Shown one piece after another: positions 63,356 to 64,000 of a stretch of DNA of 64,000 nt. Source of the DNA: Loxodes magnus. Taxonomy: Eukaryota; Ciliophora; Karyorelictea; Loxodida; Loxodidae. A program made the position numbers and the translations under genes. The notes under the pieces are model-generated. The model was not told where the DNA came from, did no database searches, and saw only the letters and a list, made by a program, of their open reading frames with translations. Location of the stretch: positions 62,001 to 126,000 of the forward strand of contig CAMPDV010000285.1 in assembly GCA_946699065.1 (NCBI GenBank). Direction: 5' to 3'. How positions within the stretch are numbered: position 1 is the first letter of the stretch; each line of letters begins with the position of its first letter.

Positions 63356-63546
63356 TTGGAGGTCCAAGGACATGGCAGGATTGCGTTTCATTGCATCACC
63401 AAAGCAGAGGACAGCATGTGTTAATTATGGATACTTAAATTCCCCAACCTCTGATGAAGATGACCTTGTTGTTCACCTTCGAACAACTATGGCGGTTTTA
63501 AAAAATATATAATAATTAAATTCAATTTCATTAGATTTATCATTAA

Positions 63547-64000
63547 ATGGAAGGCTTAAAGAAAGATTTCTACACCACCTCCAAGAAATAGGAGAGGAAA
63601 CCAGAAACCGAAATAACCCAGACCCCTGCCAAGTAACAAGAATCTCATCTATCAAGAACATAAACCAGGGAAGAGTACTAACAGACTAGGAAAAGCCACG
63701 AACTTACCCCGGCATCTTAGGAGAAGCCAAGGAAACAACTTAAGTCTGCTCTACATTAGGAGACATCGGAAGTCTATCCTTCCGGACAAATGAGCGTGGA
63801 GCAGCTCATTAAAGTAGTGTTAAGCCTCTAGCAAGAGGTAAAGAAGCTTAAAAGGGAAAATACAAAATTAATGGACCTGATTGAGCAACAGAATACAAGA
63901 GAGCTCCGAATGGCAAACTGGGAAAGGGAGCTCGACAACATCTGGAAACACCAACAGGAACAAATAAAACATATGAACGACTCAATAAAGACGATTCAAG
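63547..64000 (+). mobile_element. Retroelement-like first ORF, apparently intact, cut by window end
   Basis: From ATG 63547 the frame is protein-like to the last base, about 150 residues, at higher G+C than the surroundings. The N-terminal half is basic and Gln/Thr/Ser-rich. From G-Q-M-S-V-E-Q-L-I-K-V-V (about 63790) it becomes a typical coiled coil. It is homologous to the broken element at 20820-19370. A coiled-coil first ORF with a G+C-rich leader (63360-63546) fits a LINE, but the part that would carry a reverse transcriptase is outside the window, so the class is inferred. No break is seen in the visible part, so this copy may be young. Confidence 0.6.

Overview
The window looks like nuclear DNA of a ciliate that uses an ambiguous stop/sense genetic code, most likely a karyorelictean such as Loxodes (a heterotrich such as Condylostoma is the main alternative). 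It is roughly three-quarters A+T. Read with the standard code only scraps appear. Read with TAA and TAG as Gln and TGA as Trp, except at true ends, long conserved proteins emerge. The best proof is internal: paralogous ubiquitin ligases carry TGG in one copy and TGA in another at the same conserved Trp, while TGA also ends those same genes. Introns are tiny (16-27 nt, GT...AG). Two identical elongator tRNA-Met(CAT) genes are present. Because all three stop triplets can be sense, nearly every frame is open, so genes without domain support are given low confidence.

Layout. 1-10.1 kb is repeat-rich: degenerate copies of a retroelement-like family, a frame-disrupted F-box/LRR gene (4.5-6.7 kb) between two inverted repeat ends, and weak coiled-coil reading frames. 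12.3-15.3 kb holds one continuous minus-strand frame with MORN repeats, then an F-box, then LRRs. 15.5-21 kb is mostly old repeat copies. 22.3-23.8 kb (minus) is LRR-like. 24.2-27.8, 32.8-37.6 and 44.2-46.6 kb (minus) are three paralogues joining an otubain-like OTU domain to a RING-IBR-RING (RBR) E3 ligase. Between the first two lie a possible membrane protein and tRNA-Met. 39.7-41.1 kb is a RING/TRAF-type zinc-finger coiled-coil protein with a MORN-like tail. 41.6-44.2 kb (minus) is a probable LRR-like gene. 48.6-49.6 kb (minus) is an unknown protein with a CxxC motif. 50.3-52.5 kb (minus) is a complete CLC-7/6-type chloride transporter. 54.6-55.7 kb (minus) is a C2H2 zinc-finger protein with four small introns. 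56.9-59.9 kb (minus) is a large coiled-coil protein. The second tRNA-Met is at 60.6 kb, and the window ends inside an apparently intact retroelement ORF at 63.5 kb.

How the genes relate. Three RBR ligases, two or more F-box/LRR proteins (likely SCF substrate receptors) and one RING/TRAF protein make this region unusually dense in ubiquitin-ligase genes. In all three RBR proteins the catalytic Cys of the OTU domain is Ser, while the RBR catalytic Cys is kept. This suggests a family in which a dead deubiquitinase fold, possibly a ubiquitin- or E2-binding module, has been built into an active ligase.
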